Assembly: GCF_018687515.1 (NCBI RefSeq)
Contig: NZ_CP061294.1
Span: 124,001 to 188,000 of the forward strand
Length of the DNA stretch: 64,000 nucleotides
From: Polynucleobacter sp. MWH-Spelu-300-X4
Lineage (GTDB): Bacteria; Pseudomonadota; Gammaproteobacteria; Burkholderiales; Burkholderiaceae
Reading direction: 5' to 3'
Both the position numbers and the translations under genes were made by a program. Below the pieces are notes generated by a model. It saw only the letters and a program-made list of their open reading frames with translations. It ran no database searches and was not told where the DNA came from. Within the stretch, counting starts at the first letter, position 1. Each line of letters starts with the position of its first letter. Of the stretch, positions 38,310 to 47,970 are shown in pieces.

Positions 38310-41300
38310 TTAGGCCATTTCAATTAAGAGATCTTTGGCATCCACTTGATTGCCAGAAGAAATATGAATTTTCTTAATTACGCCATCTTCATTGGCTGTA
38401 ATCATGGTTTCCATCTTCATGGCTTCAATAGACACTAAAGGGCTACCTTTTTGAACAGATTGCCCTTCTTTAACTGCTAGGGTGGCAATCATGCCTGGTA
38501 GAGGTGCTGCAACATGTTTATTGTTGCCAGTTTCCGCCTTAGTGCGACCAACTTTGGTGGCAACAGCACCACTCTTCTTAACTTTGACAGTTCGAGGTTG
38601 ACCATTGAGTTCAAAGAAAACACGTACAAGACCTTCTTCATCGACTTGCGTCATACCTTGCAAGCGAATAACTAAAGTCTTGCCTGGATCAATCTCAATA
38701 GCGATTTCTTCACCAATATTGAGGCCGTAGAAAAACACAGGTGTTGGTAATAAAGAAACATCACCATTGTGTTTATGATGATTAGCAAAAGTGCTAAATA
38801 CTTTTGGATACATCAAATAGGAAGCTAAATCCGCATCGGTTAAATGACGACCTACTTTATCTTCCGCTTCTTTTTTAATTGCTTCTAAATCAACGGGTGG
38901 TAAATGTGCACCAGCACGGCCATCAATTGCCACTTTATCTTTTAGGATTTTTTTACCTAATTCTTTAGGGAAACCATCAGCTGGATAACCCATTTCACCT
39001 CTAAATAGAGAGATAACAGATTCAGGGAAATTGATTTCTTTAGCAGGATCTAACACTTCTGCGGGCGTTAAATCATTCGTCACCATATAAAGTGCCATAT
39101 CTCCAACTACCTTAGAGCTCGGGGTCACTTTAACGATGTCGCCAAACAACTGGTTCACGTCTGCATAAGCTTGTGAGACTTCTGACCAGCGTTGTTCAAT
39201 ACCCAAAGAACGAGCTTGTTCTCTTAAGTTGGTGTACTGACCACCAGGCATTTCATGAAGATAAACATCAGAAGTACCAGAGCGGATATCTGCTTCAAAT
39301 GGAGAGTAGAACTTGCGTACACCTTCCCAGTAAGTTGATACAGGTCTGATTTGGTTTAAATGAATCCCTGAATCTCGATCGGAGCCTTCAGTCGAAGCAA
39401 TAATGCCACCCAAGCTAGGTTGAGCAGTTAAGCCACTCATTGAGTCCATAGCACCATCAACAGCATCCACGCCCGCATTAATCGCAGCAACGACAGAAGC
39501 AATTGATGCACCGCTGGTATCGTGTGTGTGGAAATGAACCGGTAAGCCCACCTCTTCTTTAATCGCTTTAACTAAAGCAGTGATTGCTAAAGGTCTGCAA
39601 ACACCTGCCATATCTTTGATACCAATAATGTGAGCGCCGGCCTTCTGTAGTTCTTTGGCCATATTGACGTAATACTTAAGATTGTATTTAGCTCGTTTTG
39701 GATCATGGATATCGCCTGTGTAGCAAATCGCAGCTTCACAAAGGGCGTTATTTTCTAAAACGGCATCCATCGAGACGCGCATGTTCTCTACCCAATTTAA
39801 TGAGTCAAATACTCTAAACAAGTCGATGCCATTTTTAGCTGCTTGTTCAATGAAATAACGCACTACGTTATCTGGATAATTGGTGTAACCCACTGCATTC
39901 GATGAGCGCAACAACATCTGTAAAAGAATATTAGGAACAGCAGCTCTAATTTTTCTTAAACGCTCCCATGGGTCTTCATTTAAGAAACGCATGGAAACGT
40001 CAAATGTGGCACCGCCCCAACACTCTAATGAGAATAGTTGCGGTAAATGATGTGCGTAGTGAGGAGCGATGTTGACCATGTCATCGGTACGCATACGGGT
40101 GGCAAATAATGATTGATGCGCATCACGCATGGTTGTATCCGTTAACAAGATACGTTTCTCGTTCTTCATCCACTCGCTGAACTTCTGAGGACCTAATGCA
40201 GTTAAACGATCTTTCGTACCTACCGCTAATGAACCTGTTAAATCCTCTTTTGGTAAAACTGGATGAGCCAAGGGTAAAGCGGGTAATGTTCTGCCGGCCA
40301 CCTCTGGATTGCCATTAACAGCCACTTCACTAATAAAGTTCAATAAGCGTGTGGCACGGTCGCGACGTTTTGGGAACTTATACAGTTCAGGGGTTGAGTC
40401 AATGAAACGAGTTGAGCATTCACCGGAAATAAATAATGGGTGATTAATGACGTTCTCTAAAAACTGCAAATTGGTATTTAAACCACGAACTCTAAATTCT
40501 CTTAGAGCACGATCCATACGAGAAATAGCTTCTTTCGCAGTAGGCGCTGATGCGGTTACTTTGACCAATAAAGAATCGTAGTACGGTGTAATAACAGCAC
40601 CGGCATACGCAGTACCCGCATCCAAGCGAATGCCAAAGCCGGCAGCACTTCGGTAAGTGGAAATCTTGCCGTAGTCAGGAGAAAAGCCATTCTCTGGATC
40701 TTCAGTCGTTACTCGACATTGCAAAGCGTGGCCATTCAGTTTGATTTGGTCTTGGGTAGGAACGCCAGATTCAGGAGTGCCAATTTTGGCACCTTCACTA
40801 ATATGAATCTGTGCTTTAACAATATCAATGCCAGTCACTTGTTCTGTAACGGTATGTTCCACTTGAATACGAGGGTTGACCTCAATAAAGTAGAACTCAC
40901 CAGAATCACCATCCATTAAAAATTCAACAGTACCCGCGTGGGTATATTGAACGGCTTTCATTAAACGAATCGCTGAGTCACACAAAGAACTTCTTTGTTC
41001 TTCTGATAAGTAAGGTGCTGGTGCGCGCTCAACCACTTTTTGATTACGACGTTGTACGGAGCAGTCACGTTCAAATAAATGAACCACATTGCCGTGTTGA
41101 TCCCCCATGATTTGCACTTCAACGTGACGCGCATTTGTAACTAATTTTTCCAAATACACTTCGTCGTTACCAAACGCGGCTAAAGCTTCGCGTCTTGCAA
41201 CCGGTAATTCTGATTCGAGCGCTTGTTCATTTTCAATCACGCGCATACCGCGACCGCCGCCACCCCAGCTAGCTTTCAACATCAATGGGTAACCAACAGC

Positions 41301-41756
41301 GAGCGCTAGTTTTTTAGACTCGGCTAAATCAGTAGGTAATGGTTTGGTAGCAGGCATTACAGGAACGCCAGCTTTAACTGCGGCATTGCGCGCATCCACT
41401 TTGTTACCTAATGTGCGCATCACGCTTGGTTGAGGTCCGATAAAAATAATGCCATTTTCACGACAGGCTTCAGCAAAGTCTGGGTTCTCAGAAAGAAATC
41501 CATAGCCTGGATGAATCGCATCCACATTTGCTTTTTTAGCAATGCGAAGAATGTCATCAATATCTAAATAAGCAGAGATAGGTTTTTTACCTTCACCCAC
41601 TAAATAGCTCTCATCACATTTAAAACGATGCAAAGCAAAGCGATCTTCGTTGGCATAAATACCAACCGTTTTAATACCTAGCTCGCTTGAGGCGCGCATC
41701 ACGCGGATAGCAATTTCTGATCGGTTAGCAATTAAGATGCTGCGAATTTTTTTCAA
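38310..41756 (-). CDS. pyc: Pyruvate carboxylase (single chain)
   Basis: A 1148-residue biotin enzyme forming oxaloacetate from pyruvate, bicarbonate and ATP. Domains in order: biotin carboxylase (about 1-450; LMLKASWGGGGRGMRV ATP loop, FIEVNPRIQVEHTVTE), carboxyltransferase (about 535-810; TDTTMRDAHQSLFATRMRT, FHTHDTSG metal histidines), central domain, and biotin carrier (lysine about 1114 in EAMKMETM). Full length. Placed between two meta-cleavage clusters whose end product is pyruvate, it could supply oxaloacetate during growth on phenol. First gene of the pyc-crp-nqo series. Confidence 0.96.
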   Translation of the reverse strand: MKKIRSILIANRSEIAIRVMRASSELGIKTVGIYANEDRFALHRFKCDESYLVGEGKKPISAYLDIDDILRIAKKANVDAIHPGYGFLSENPDFAEACRENGIIFIGPQPSVMRTLGNKVDARNAAVKAGVPVMPATKPLPTDLAESKKLALAVGYPLMLKASWGGGGRGMRVIENEQALESELPVARREALAAFGNDEVYLEKLVTNARHVEVQIMGDQHGNVVHLFERDCSVQRRNQKVVERAPAPYLSEEQRSSLCDSAIRLMKAVQYTHAGTVEFLMDGDSGEFYFIEVNPRIQVEHTVTEQVTGIDIVKAQIHISEGAKIGTPESGVPTQDQIKLNGHALQCRVTTEDPENGFSPDYGKISTYRSAAGFGIRLDAGTAYAGAVITPYYDSLLVKVTASAPTAKEAISRMDRALREFRVRGLNTNLQFLENVINHPLFISGECSTRFIDSTPELYKFPKRRDRATRLLNFISEVAVNGNPEVAGRTLPALPLAHPVLPKEDLTGSLAVGTKDRLTALGPQKFSEWMKNEKRILLTDTTMRDAHQSLFATRMRTDDMVNIAPHYAHHLPQLFSLECWGGATFDVSMRFLNEDPWERLRKIRAAVPNILLQMLLRSSNAVGYTNYPDNVVRYFIEQAAKNGIDLFRVFDSLNWVENMRVSMDAVLENNALCEAAICYTGDIHDPKRAKYNLKYYVNMAKELQKAGAHIIGIKDMAGVCRPLAITALVKAIKEEVGLPVHFHTHDTSGASIASVVAAINAGVDAVDGAMDSMSGLTAQPSLGGIIASTEGSDRDSGIHLNQIRPVSTYWEGVRKFYSPFEADIRSGTSDVYLHEMPGGQYTNLREQARSLGIEQRWSEVSQAYADVNQLFGDIVKVTPSSKVVGDMALYMVTNDLTPAEVLDPAKEINFPESVISLFRGEMGYPADGFPKELGKKILKDKVAIDGRAGAHLPPVDLEAIKKEAEDKVGRHLTDADLASYLMYPKVFSTFANHHKHNGDVSLLPTPVFFYGLNIGEEIAIEIDPGKTLVIRLQGMTQVDEEGLVRVFFELNGQPRTVKVKKSGAVATKVGRTKAETGNNKHVAAPLPGMIATLAVKEGQSVQKGSPLVSIEAMKMETMITANEDGVIKKIHISSGNQVDAKDLLIEMA

Positions 41757-41826
41757 GATAGAGCTCTTTAAAGAATAGTTAAATAAAAATCAGTTTTTTA
41801 AATTTACTTAGGAAGTAAATCTTCAA

Positions 41827-42372
41827 TTAATGGGTGTGTAGCCAGTGACTAAATTTCTTGGCTAGCTGTGGCATCACCAAATAAGTCATGATCACAACCA
41901 CAGCCCCAGTAATAAGCCCAGTTTTTGCTAAAAAAGGTAAGCCTTCTAAATAGGGGGCAATAAAGAACAGTAAAAATGAAACGGTTGGCCAAATACCTAA
42001 CCAAGTAATCAAAGCCATCTTTGAGCGAATTGGTTTTTGCATCACCGGGGCTTCAGGTAAAGAAAACCATGCTTCAAGACCTGTCATTAGACTGTATTCA
42101 GGGTCTCCATTAAATAAGGGCTTTAGTCGTTGATGCCATAACTTTCTCTCAGGAGAAATATCCCAGCGCTCAAGATCCGCCTCGGATGCAAATTTCGTAA
42201 CTACTTGATATGTATCATTTAAATCCGTTGGGGGGAGCAATTCAGCACCCAAAAACCCCGGGAAATGTTTCATGGATTCAAACATGCCTAGGATTAAGGC
42301 TTCATAGGCTTGAGCGCAGCCTTCTTTAGCTTTGCTATGAACTAGTCGCATGGCGGGGTTGGTATTAAGCAT
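41827..42372 (-). CDS. ABM-domain protein fused to a membrane domain
   Basis: A 181-residue protein. The N-terminal half (about 5-100) looks like an antibiotic-biosynthesis-monooxygenase fold (ferredoxin-like): FPGFLGAELLPP and YQVVTKFASEADLERW. The C-terminal half has two membrane helices (about 122-140 and 150-168). Similar ABM-plus-membrane proteins exist with no assigned function. It is convergent neither with pyc nor the regulator: it is on the minus strand, directly upstream of the divergent broken GntR gene. Confidence 0.72.
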   Translation of the reverse strand: MLNTNPAMRLVHSKAKEGCAQAYEALILGMFESMKHFPGFLGAELLPPTDLNDTYQVVTKFASEADLERWDISPERKLWHQRLKPLFNGDPEYSLMTGLEAWFSLPEAPVMQKPIRSKMALITWLGIWPTVSFLLFFIAPYLEGLPFLAKTGLITGAVVVIMTYLVMPQLAKKFSHWLHTH

Positions 42373-42401
42373 TTCTCACCTTTTTATCAATTTTTTGCAT
42401 A

Positions 42402-42413
42402 AATCTCGATATT
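42402..42413 (+). promoter_or_regulatory. Operator variant before GntR copy 2
   Basis: AATCTCGATATT, 11 of 12 identical to AATATCGATATT in the leader of GntR copy 1 and two changes from AATCTCGAGATT. It sits 77 bp before the regulator start and between two divergent genes. No second copy 19 bp away was found here. Confidence 0.55.
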
Positions 42414-42489
42414 TTGATACAATGTTAATATAAATTTCAGAGGTTTGCTAGGACTTATTCCTAATAACCCCAAATAAAGAAAGCAAAAA

Positions 42490-43484
42490 ATGCGCCTAGT
42501 TTCAAAACCATCGTTTGAGATTGAAAAGCCAGCACCAAAGACCTTGGTTGAAGGGGCTTATCTTGCTTTAAGAAATGACATCATTACGGGCGTTCATGCC
42601 CCATCAAGTAAATTAAAAGTTGAGCACTTAAAAGACGTCTACTCTGTTAGTGGTGGAACATTAAGAGAAGCCTTGGCTTTATTGGTGGCAGACAGTTTGG
42701 TCTACGCCGAAGGTCAAAAGGGGTTCTTTGTGAGCCCGATGTCATTGCGAGACTTCAAAGGTTTGAGATTGAAAAGCCAGCACCAAAGACCTTGGTTGAA
42801 GGGGCTTATCTTGCTTTAAGAAATGACATCATTACGGGCGTTCATGCCCCATCAAGTAAATTAAAAGTTGAGCACTTAAAAGACGTCTACTCTGTTAGTG
42901 GTGGAACATTAAGAGAAGCCTTGGCTTTATTGGTGGCAGACAGTTTGGTCTACGCCGAAGGTCAAAAGGGGTTCTTTGTGAGCCCGATGTCATTGCGAGA
43001 CTTCAAAGACATCACGCAACTACGAGTGACCTTAGAAACTCAAGCACTCACTCAATCGATTGAGCTAGGTTCAGATAAATGGGAAGCAGACGTGATGGCA
43101 GCCTATCACCGCTTAGCTTTAGCTGAGAAAAAGCTGAATCTTGAAGATATCAAAGAACGCAACGCTCAATTTAATGTGTGGGAAGAGCGTAATGCTGAAT
43201 TCCATGCCGCATTGGTATCCGCTTGTGAGTCACGTTGGTTATTGCAGTTCATTGGCATCTTGTATCACCAATCTGAACGTTATCGCTCCTTAGGGATTAA
43301 ATATGGCACCAATTTGAAGCGTGACTTACATGCTGAGCATGAAGCGCTAAAAAATGCTGCGTTAGATAGAAACGCATCGCTGTGTTCTGACATCTTGGCA
43401 GAACACATCAGGATTACGTATCAATTATTTGAAGGATTGCCTGAAGATGTTTTTCAGGGAAAAGACATTAGCCTAGCTAGTTAA
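42490..43484 (+). pseudogene. GntR-family (FCD) regulator copy 2, frameshifted by a tandem duplication
   Basis: Paralogue of the regulator at 26672. The normal start (MRLVSKPSFEIEKPAPKTL, 42490) reads through the winged helix and then breaks, because bases 42513-42760 are repeated exactly at 42761-43008. The unit is 248 bp, not a multiple of three, so the first frame ends at 42819 after 109 residues. The second frame encodes the winged helix and the complete FCD domain to 43484, but has no ATG; only a TTG at 42792 without a ribosome site could start it, losing about 20 residues. Removal of one repeat would restore an intact gene of about 249 residues. It lies directly before the second lower-pathway set. 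Confidence 0.85.
42513..43008. repeat. Perfect 248-bp tandem direct duplication
   Basis: Two adjacent copies (42513-42760 and 42761-43008), identical by direct reading. They begin with GTTTGAGATTGAAAAGCC and end with GCGAGACTTCAAAG. The bases next to the repeats differ, which fixes the boundaries. No flanking target repeat or mobile element is visible. Confidence 0.95.
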
Positions 43485-43519
43485 GAACAACAGAAACAAA
43501 CATTTATTAAGAGGAAGCT

Positions 43520-44980
43520 ATGAAACAAGTTAAACATTTCATTAACGGTGAATTTGTTGTTGGTAGTGGTAATAAATTTTTTGATAAACGCTCACCAGTT
43601 GATAACAAAGTGATTGCTCAGATTGCTGAAGCCAATCAAGCTGACGTCGATGCTGCTGTGAGAGCTGCTCATGACGCGTTGAACGGCGAGTGGGGAAAGA
43701 TGACAGTCGATCAACGTGTTGAAATGTTGTACGCCGTTGCTAATGAGATTACTCGTCGTTTTGAAGATTTCGTGGCTGCTGAAATGGCTGATACGGGTCA
43801 ACCTAATCATGTGATGCGTCATGTATTTATTCCACGTGGCGCGGCTAACTTCAAAGTATTTGCGGACGTGGTTAAAAACGTTGCAACAGAAGCTTTCACA
43901 ATGTCTACGCCTGATGGCCGTGGTGCTGTGAACTACGCTGTTCGTAATCCTAAAGGTGTGGTGGGTGTGATTTCTCCATGGAATGCGCCATTCATGTTGA
44001 TGACTTGGAAAGTGGGTCCAGCATTAGCTTGCGGTAACACAGTGGTTGTAAAACCTTCTGAAGAAACACCAATGACAACTGCTTTGTTAGGTGAAGTCAT
44101 GAATGCGGTGGGTATGCCTAAAGGTGTGTTTAACGTGGTGAACGGTTTCGGTCCTGATTCTGCTGGTGAGTTCTTAACGCATCACCCATTGGTGGATGCG
44201 ATCACCTTCACAGGTGAAACACGCACAGGTACAGCGATCATGAAAGCTGCTGCAGAAGGTATGCGCGACATTTCATTTGAATTAGGTGGTAAGAATGCCG
44301 GTATCGTTTTCGCAGATGCTAATTTTGATGATGCTGTGAATGGTATTTTCCGTTCAGCCTTCTTAAACTCAGGACAAGTTTGTTTAGGTACTGAGCGTGT
44401 ATATGTAGAACGTCCTATTTTTGATAAATTTGTTGCTGCATTAAAAGCTAAAGCTGAACACGTTAAATATGGTCGTCCAGAAGATCATGGTTCAGACTAC
44501 GGTCCTTTGATTTCAGCAGAGCACAAACAAAAAGTGATGTCTTACTATAAGAAAGCTGTTGATGAAGGTGCGACTGTTGTAACAGGTGGTGGCGTGCCAG
44601 ATATGTCAGCTGATCTTAAAGAAGGTCACTGGGTTCAACCAACGATTTGGACAGGATTGCCAGAAACAGCTTCAGTTGTTCAGGAAGAAATTTTTGGACC
44701 ATGCTGCCACATCCGCCCATTTGATACAGATGAAGAAGTTATCAAATTAGCGAACGACACTAAATATGGTTTAGCAACAACTATCTGGACAACGAATTTG
44801 GCTAGAGCTCATACAGTTGCCGCAAAAGTAGATGTGGGTATTACTTGGGTTAATAGTTGGTTCTTGCGTGACTTAAGAACTGCATTTGGTGGTTCTAAAC
44901 AATCAGGTATTGGTCGCGAAGGTGGCGTGCATTCTCTTGAGTTCTACACAGAGACTCGCAACATTTGCGTGAAGCTTTAA
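43520..44980 (+). CDS. 2-hydroxymuconic semialdehyde dehydrogenase (copy 2)
   Basis: A 486-residue aldehyde dehydrogenase closely similar to the one at 29333. The catalytic Cys is in GQVCLGTERVYVERP and the base Glu in FELGGKNAGIVFADAN. It differs in, for example, GVISPWNAPFMLMT against GVVCPWNLPLLLMT, so it is diverged rather than a recent copy. It opens the second lower-pathway set (dehydrogenase, decarboxylase, acetaldehyde dehydrogenase, aldolase). A related substrate, such as 2-aminomuconate semialdehyde or a carboxylated semialdehyde, cannot be excluded. Confidence 0.9.
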   Translation: MKQVKHFINGEFVVGSGNKFFDKRSPVDNKVIAQIAEANQADVDAAVRAAHDALNGEWGKMTVDQRVEMLYAVANEITRRFEDFVAAEMADTGQPNHVMRHVFIPRGAANFKVFADVVKNVATEAFTMSTPDGRGAVNYAVRNPKGVVGVISPWNAPFMLMTWKVGPALACGNTVVVKPSEETPMTTALLGEVMNAVGMPKGVFNVVNGFGPDSAGEFLTHHPLVDAITFTGETRTGTAIMKAAAEGMRDISFELGGKNAGIVFADANFDDAVNGIFRSAFLNSGQVCLGTERVYVERPIFDKFVAALKAKAEHVKYGRPEDHGSDYGPLISAEHKQKVMSYYKKAVDEGATVVTGGGVPDMSADLKEGHWVQPTIWTGLPETASVVQEEIFGPCCHIRPFDTDEEVIKLANDTKYGLATTIWTTNLARAHTVAAKVDVGITWVNSWFLRDLRTAFGGSKQSGIGREGGVHSLEFYTETRNICVKL

Positions 44981-45049
44981 AAAATCAATAAGCAAAAAAC
45001 CAAATAAAAAATAAAGAACATCAATAAAGACCAGATCAAAGGAATACAC

Positions 45050-45853
45050 GTGGCATTAACGCTAACTATTAATCAAGATGACATCAACACATTGTGTGAT
45101 CGTGTTGAAGGTGCGCAAGAGGGCGCCTATGCCATACAAAAATTAACGGATGACTATCCAAGTATGACCATCGATGATGGTTATGCTGTTCAAGCTGAGT
45201 TAAGAAAACGCTATTTAGCTAAGGGTCATCAGTTGGTTGGTTGGAAAGCCGGTTTAACTTCAAGAGCTAAGATGGAGCAAATGGGTGTACATGTGCCATC
45301 GATTGGTTTCTTGACTGACAAAATGACTAGAACAGAGGATGTGGGTATCAAAACATCTGAAATGGTTCATCCACGCGTTGAGTGCGAAGTGGCTTTTGTG
45401 ACGAACAAAGATCTTAAAGGCCCTAACTGCACATTATTAGATGTATTGGCAGCAACAGACTATGTATTGCCAGCAGTTGAAATCATTGACTCTAGATTTT
45501 CAGGATTCAAATTTGATTTAGCGAGCGTTGTTGCTGATAACGGTTCTTCTGCGCGATTTGTTACAGGTAAAAACAAAGTAAACCCACAAGGGCTTAATTT
45601 GCAAAAAATTGGCGTAGTTATGAAAAAGAACGGCCAAGAAATTGCTAGGGGTGATTCGTCTGCTGTTTTGGGAAACCCTGCTGAAGCGATTGCGATGTTG
45701 GTCAATATTTTGGCTGAGCAAGATGAATACTTGCCAGCTGGTAGTTTTGTTATGAGTGGTGGTATTACGGAAGCGTTTGCAGTTCAACCCGGTGATGAAA
45801 TCACTGCGGAGTTTGAAGTATTAGGGAATGTCTCTATGACGTTTGTCGCATAA
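45050..45853 (+). CDS. 4-oxalocrotonate decarboxylase-like protein (copy 2)
   Basis: A 267-residue member of the hydratase/decarboxylase family. GWKAGLTSRAKMEQMGV and FKFDLASVVADNGSSARFV place it nearer DmpH than DmpE. Metal ligands are in HPRVECEVAFV. GTG start with AAAGGA upstream. No DmpE-type hydratase or tautomerase accompanies it, so the second set would need DmpE and DmpI from the first. Confidence 0.82.
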   Translation: MALTLTINQDDINTLCDRVEGAQEGAYAIQKLTDDYPSMTIDDGYAVQAELRKRYLAKGHQLVGWKAGLTSRAKMEQMGVHVPSIGFLTDKMTRTEDVGIKTSEMVHPRVECEVAFVTNKDLKGPNCTLLDVLAATDYVLPAVEIIDSRFSGFKFDLASVVADNGSSARFVTGKNKVNPQGLNLQKIGVVMKKNGQEIARGDSSAVLGNPAEAIAMLVNILAEQDEYLPAGSFVMSGGITEAFAVQPGDEITAEFEVLGNVSMTFVA

Positions 45854-45921
45854 ATGACATAAAACGCAAGAGATAGTAGTTAGAGTGTCGATGTACGGTA
45901 GTCAACTAAAGGATAAACAAG

Positions 45922-46845
45922 ATGGCAAAGATTAAATGCGCATTAATTGGATCTGGAAATATTGGTACAGATCTAATTTACAAATTGCAGCGTAGTGAGT
46001 TTTTAGAACCAGTATGGATGGTGGGTATTGACCCAGAATCTGAAGGTTTAGCAAGAGCCCGTGATATGGGTCTTAAAACAACCGCTGAAGGCGTAGATGG
46101 TTTATTGCCACACGTTTTGGCCGATGGCATTCAAATTGCATTTGATGCAACTTCTGCCTATGTCCATGCTGAAAACTCACGCAAGTTAAATGAGCTAGGC
46201 GTGTTAATGGTGGACTTAACACCTGCGGCGATTGGACCTTTGTGCTGCCCTACAGTTAACCTAGAGCAACACGCTGCTAGCGGCGAGATGAACGTGAACA
46301 TGATTTCTTGCGCTGGTCAGGCGACGATTCCTATCGTTTACGCCGTATCACGTGTGCAAGAAGTTCCTTATGCAGAAATTGTGGCCAGCTTGGCTTCTAA
46401 ATCCATCGGTCCTGGTACACGCGCCAACTTGGATGAGTTCACTTACACAACATCAGATGCCGTATGTAAAGTAGGTGGCGCTAAAAAAGGTAAAGCCTTA
46501 GCGATTATTAATCCAGCGGATCCTCCTATGATTATGCGTAACACCATTTACTGTTTGACAGATGGTGAGCCAAAGCGTGAAGAAATCAAAGAGTCTATTT
46601 TGCGCATGATTGGTGAAGTGCAGAAATATGTACCTGGATATAAATTAGTTAATGGCCCGGTATTTGATGGCAATAAAGTTTCTGTATTTATGGAAGTAGC
46701 AGGTCTTGGTGATTACTTGCCTAAATACGCAGGTAACTTAGACATCATGACAGCGGCAGCTACAAGAACTGCTGAATTGTTTGCTCAGAACATCATGTCT
46801 GGCAAAGTTCAACTAAAAGCGACTAAATCTGTGGAGGCAAAATAA
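45922..46845 (+). CDS. dmpF: Acetaldehyde dehydrogenase, CoA-acylating (copy 2)
   Basis: A 307-residue paralogue of the enzyme at 32473. The NAD site is [18 protein letters not shown]. The catalytic cysteine is in [12 protein letters not shown]. It has a C-terminal extension (KATKSVEAK) absent from copy 1. The stop overlaps the aldolase start by one base (TAATG), coupling translation of the two complex partners. Confidence 0.93.
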   Translation: MAKIKCALIGSGNIGTDLIYKLQRSEFLEPVWMVGIDPESEGLARARDMGLKTTAEGVDGLLPHVLADGIQIAFDATSAYVHAENSRKLNELGVLMVDLTPAAIGPLCCPTVNLEQHAASGEMNVNMISCAGQATIPIVYAVSRVQEVPYAEIVASLASKSIGPGTRANLDEFTYTTSDAVCKVGGAKKGKALAIINPADPPMIMRNTIYCLTDGEPKREEIKESILRMIGEVQKYVPGYKLVNGPVFDGNKVSVFMEVAGLGDYLPKYAGNLDIMTAAATRTAELFAQNIMSGKVQLKATKSVEAK

Positions 46846-47900
46846 TGTTTGAGATCGATCACCTCAAGGGTAAGAAAGTTATTCTTCATGACATGTGTCT
46901 TCGCGATGGTATGCACGCTAAGCGTGAACAAATCAGCGTTGAGCAAATGGTTAAAGTGGCAACTGCGATGGATGAGGCAGGTATGCCGTACATCCAAGTT
47001 ACTCACGGTGCAGGTTTAGGTGGTAACTCTTTGCAACACGGTTTTGCATTAAGCCCTAATGAAGAGTACATCAGTGCTGTTGCATCAAAAATGAAAAAAG
47101 CAGTTGTATCAGTTCTATTGATTCCTGGTTTGGGAACGATGAGAGAGTTGAAGTCTGCTTATGAAGCGGGTGCTCGTAGCGTGCACGTGGCAACACACTG
47201 TACTGAAGCTGATACATCTCCTCAACATATCGCTTATGCGCGTCAGTTGGGTATGGATACAACAGGTTTCTTGATGATGGCTCACTTGCACACTGTTGAG
47301 GGTTTAGTGCAACAAGCTAAGTTAATGGAATCTTATGGTGCGCAAACGGTATACATCACCGACTCAGCTGGTTACATGTTGCCGAATGATGTGAAAGCGC
47401 GTGTACATGCATTACGTCAAGCATTAAAGCCTGAAACAGAAATTGGTTTCCATGGTCACCACAACATGGGTATGGGTATCGCTAACTCGATCGCTGCGAT
47501 TGAAGAAGGCGCTACGCGTATTGACGGTTCAGTAGCAGGTTTAGGTGCTGGTGCTGGTAATACACCATTAGAAGTATTTGCTGCTGTATGTGAGCGTATG
47601 GGTATTGAAACTGGTTGCGACTTATTCAAACTCATGGATATCGCTGAAGAAATCATCGTACCGATGATGGATCACATGGTGCGTGTGGATCGTTCATCAT
47701 TAACTTTAGGTTTCGCGGGCGTGTATTCAACATTCTTGTTACATGCTGAACGCGCAAGTAAGCGTTATGGCATTCCTGCTCGTGACATTTTGGTTGAGTT
47801 GGGTCGCAAGAAAATGATCGGCGGTCAGGAAGACATGATCGAAGACACGGCGATGACAATGGCTAAAGAGCGTGGCATTATTTTTAAAGAGTCTGTTTAA
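46845..47900 (+). CDS. dmpG: 4-hydroxy-2-oxovalerate aldolase (copy 2)
   Basis: A 351-residue aldolase paralogous to that at 33402. The active-site segment is [15 protein letters not shown]. Metal ligands are in [15 protein letters not shown]. Conserved [20 protein letters not shown] ends the barrel. It closes the second lower-pathway set and is followed by a strong terminator. Confidence 0.93.
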   Translation: MFEIDHLKGKKVILHDMCLRDGMHAKREQISVEQMVKVATAMDEAGMPYIQVTHGAGLGGNSLQHGFALSPNEEYISAVASKMKKAVVSVLLIPGLGTMRELKSAYEAGARSVHVATHCTEADTSPQHIAYARQLGMDTTGFLMMAHLHTVEGLVQQAKLMESYGAQTVYITDSAGYMLPNDVKARVHALRQALKPETEIGFHGHHNMGMGIANSIAAIEEGATRIDGSVAGLGAGAGNTPLEVFAAVCERMGIETGCDLFKLMDIAEEIIVPMMDHMVRVDRSSLTLGFAGVYSTFLLHAERASKRYGIPARDILVELGRKKMIGGQEDMIEDTAMTMAKERGIIFKESV

Positions 47901-47940
47901 AAAAGCCACCAATAAAACAGTAGGGTAGTTATACCTATTT

Positions 47941-47970
47941 AAAAAGGCTAACCGAGGGGTTAGCCTTTTT
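47941..47970 (+). terminator. Terminator of the second lower-pathway set
   Basis: A 13-bp perfect stem AAAAAGGCTAACC/GGTTAGCCTTTTT with loop GAGG. Confidence 0.92.

Noticed and set aside
42792..43484. The second reading frame of GntR copy 2 as an independent intact gene
   Set aside because: It only starts at a TTG without a ribosome site and lacks the natural N-terminus; the exact duplication explains it better as part of a broken gene.
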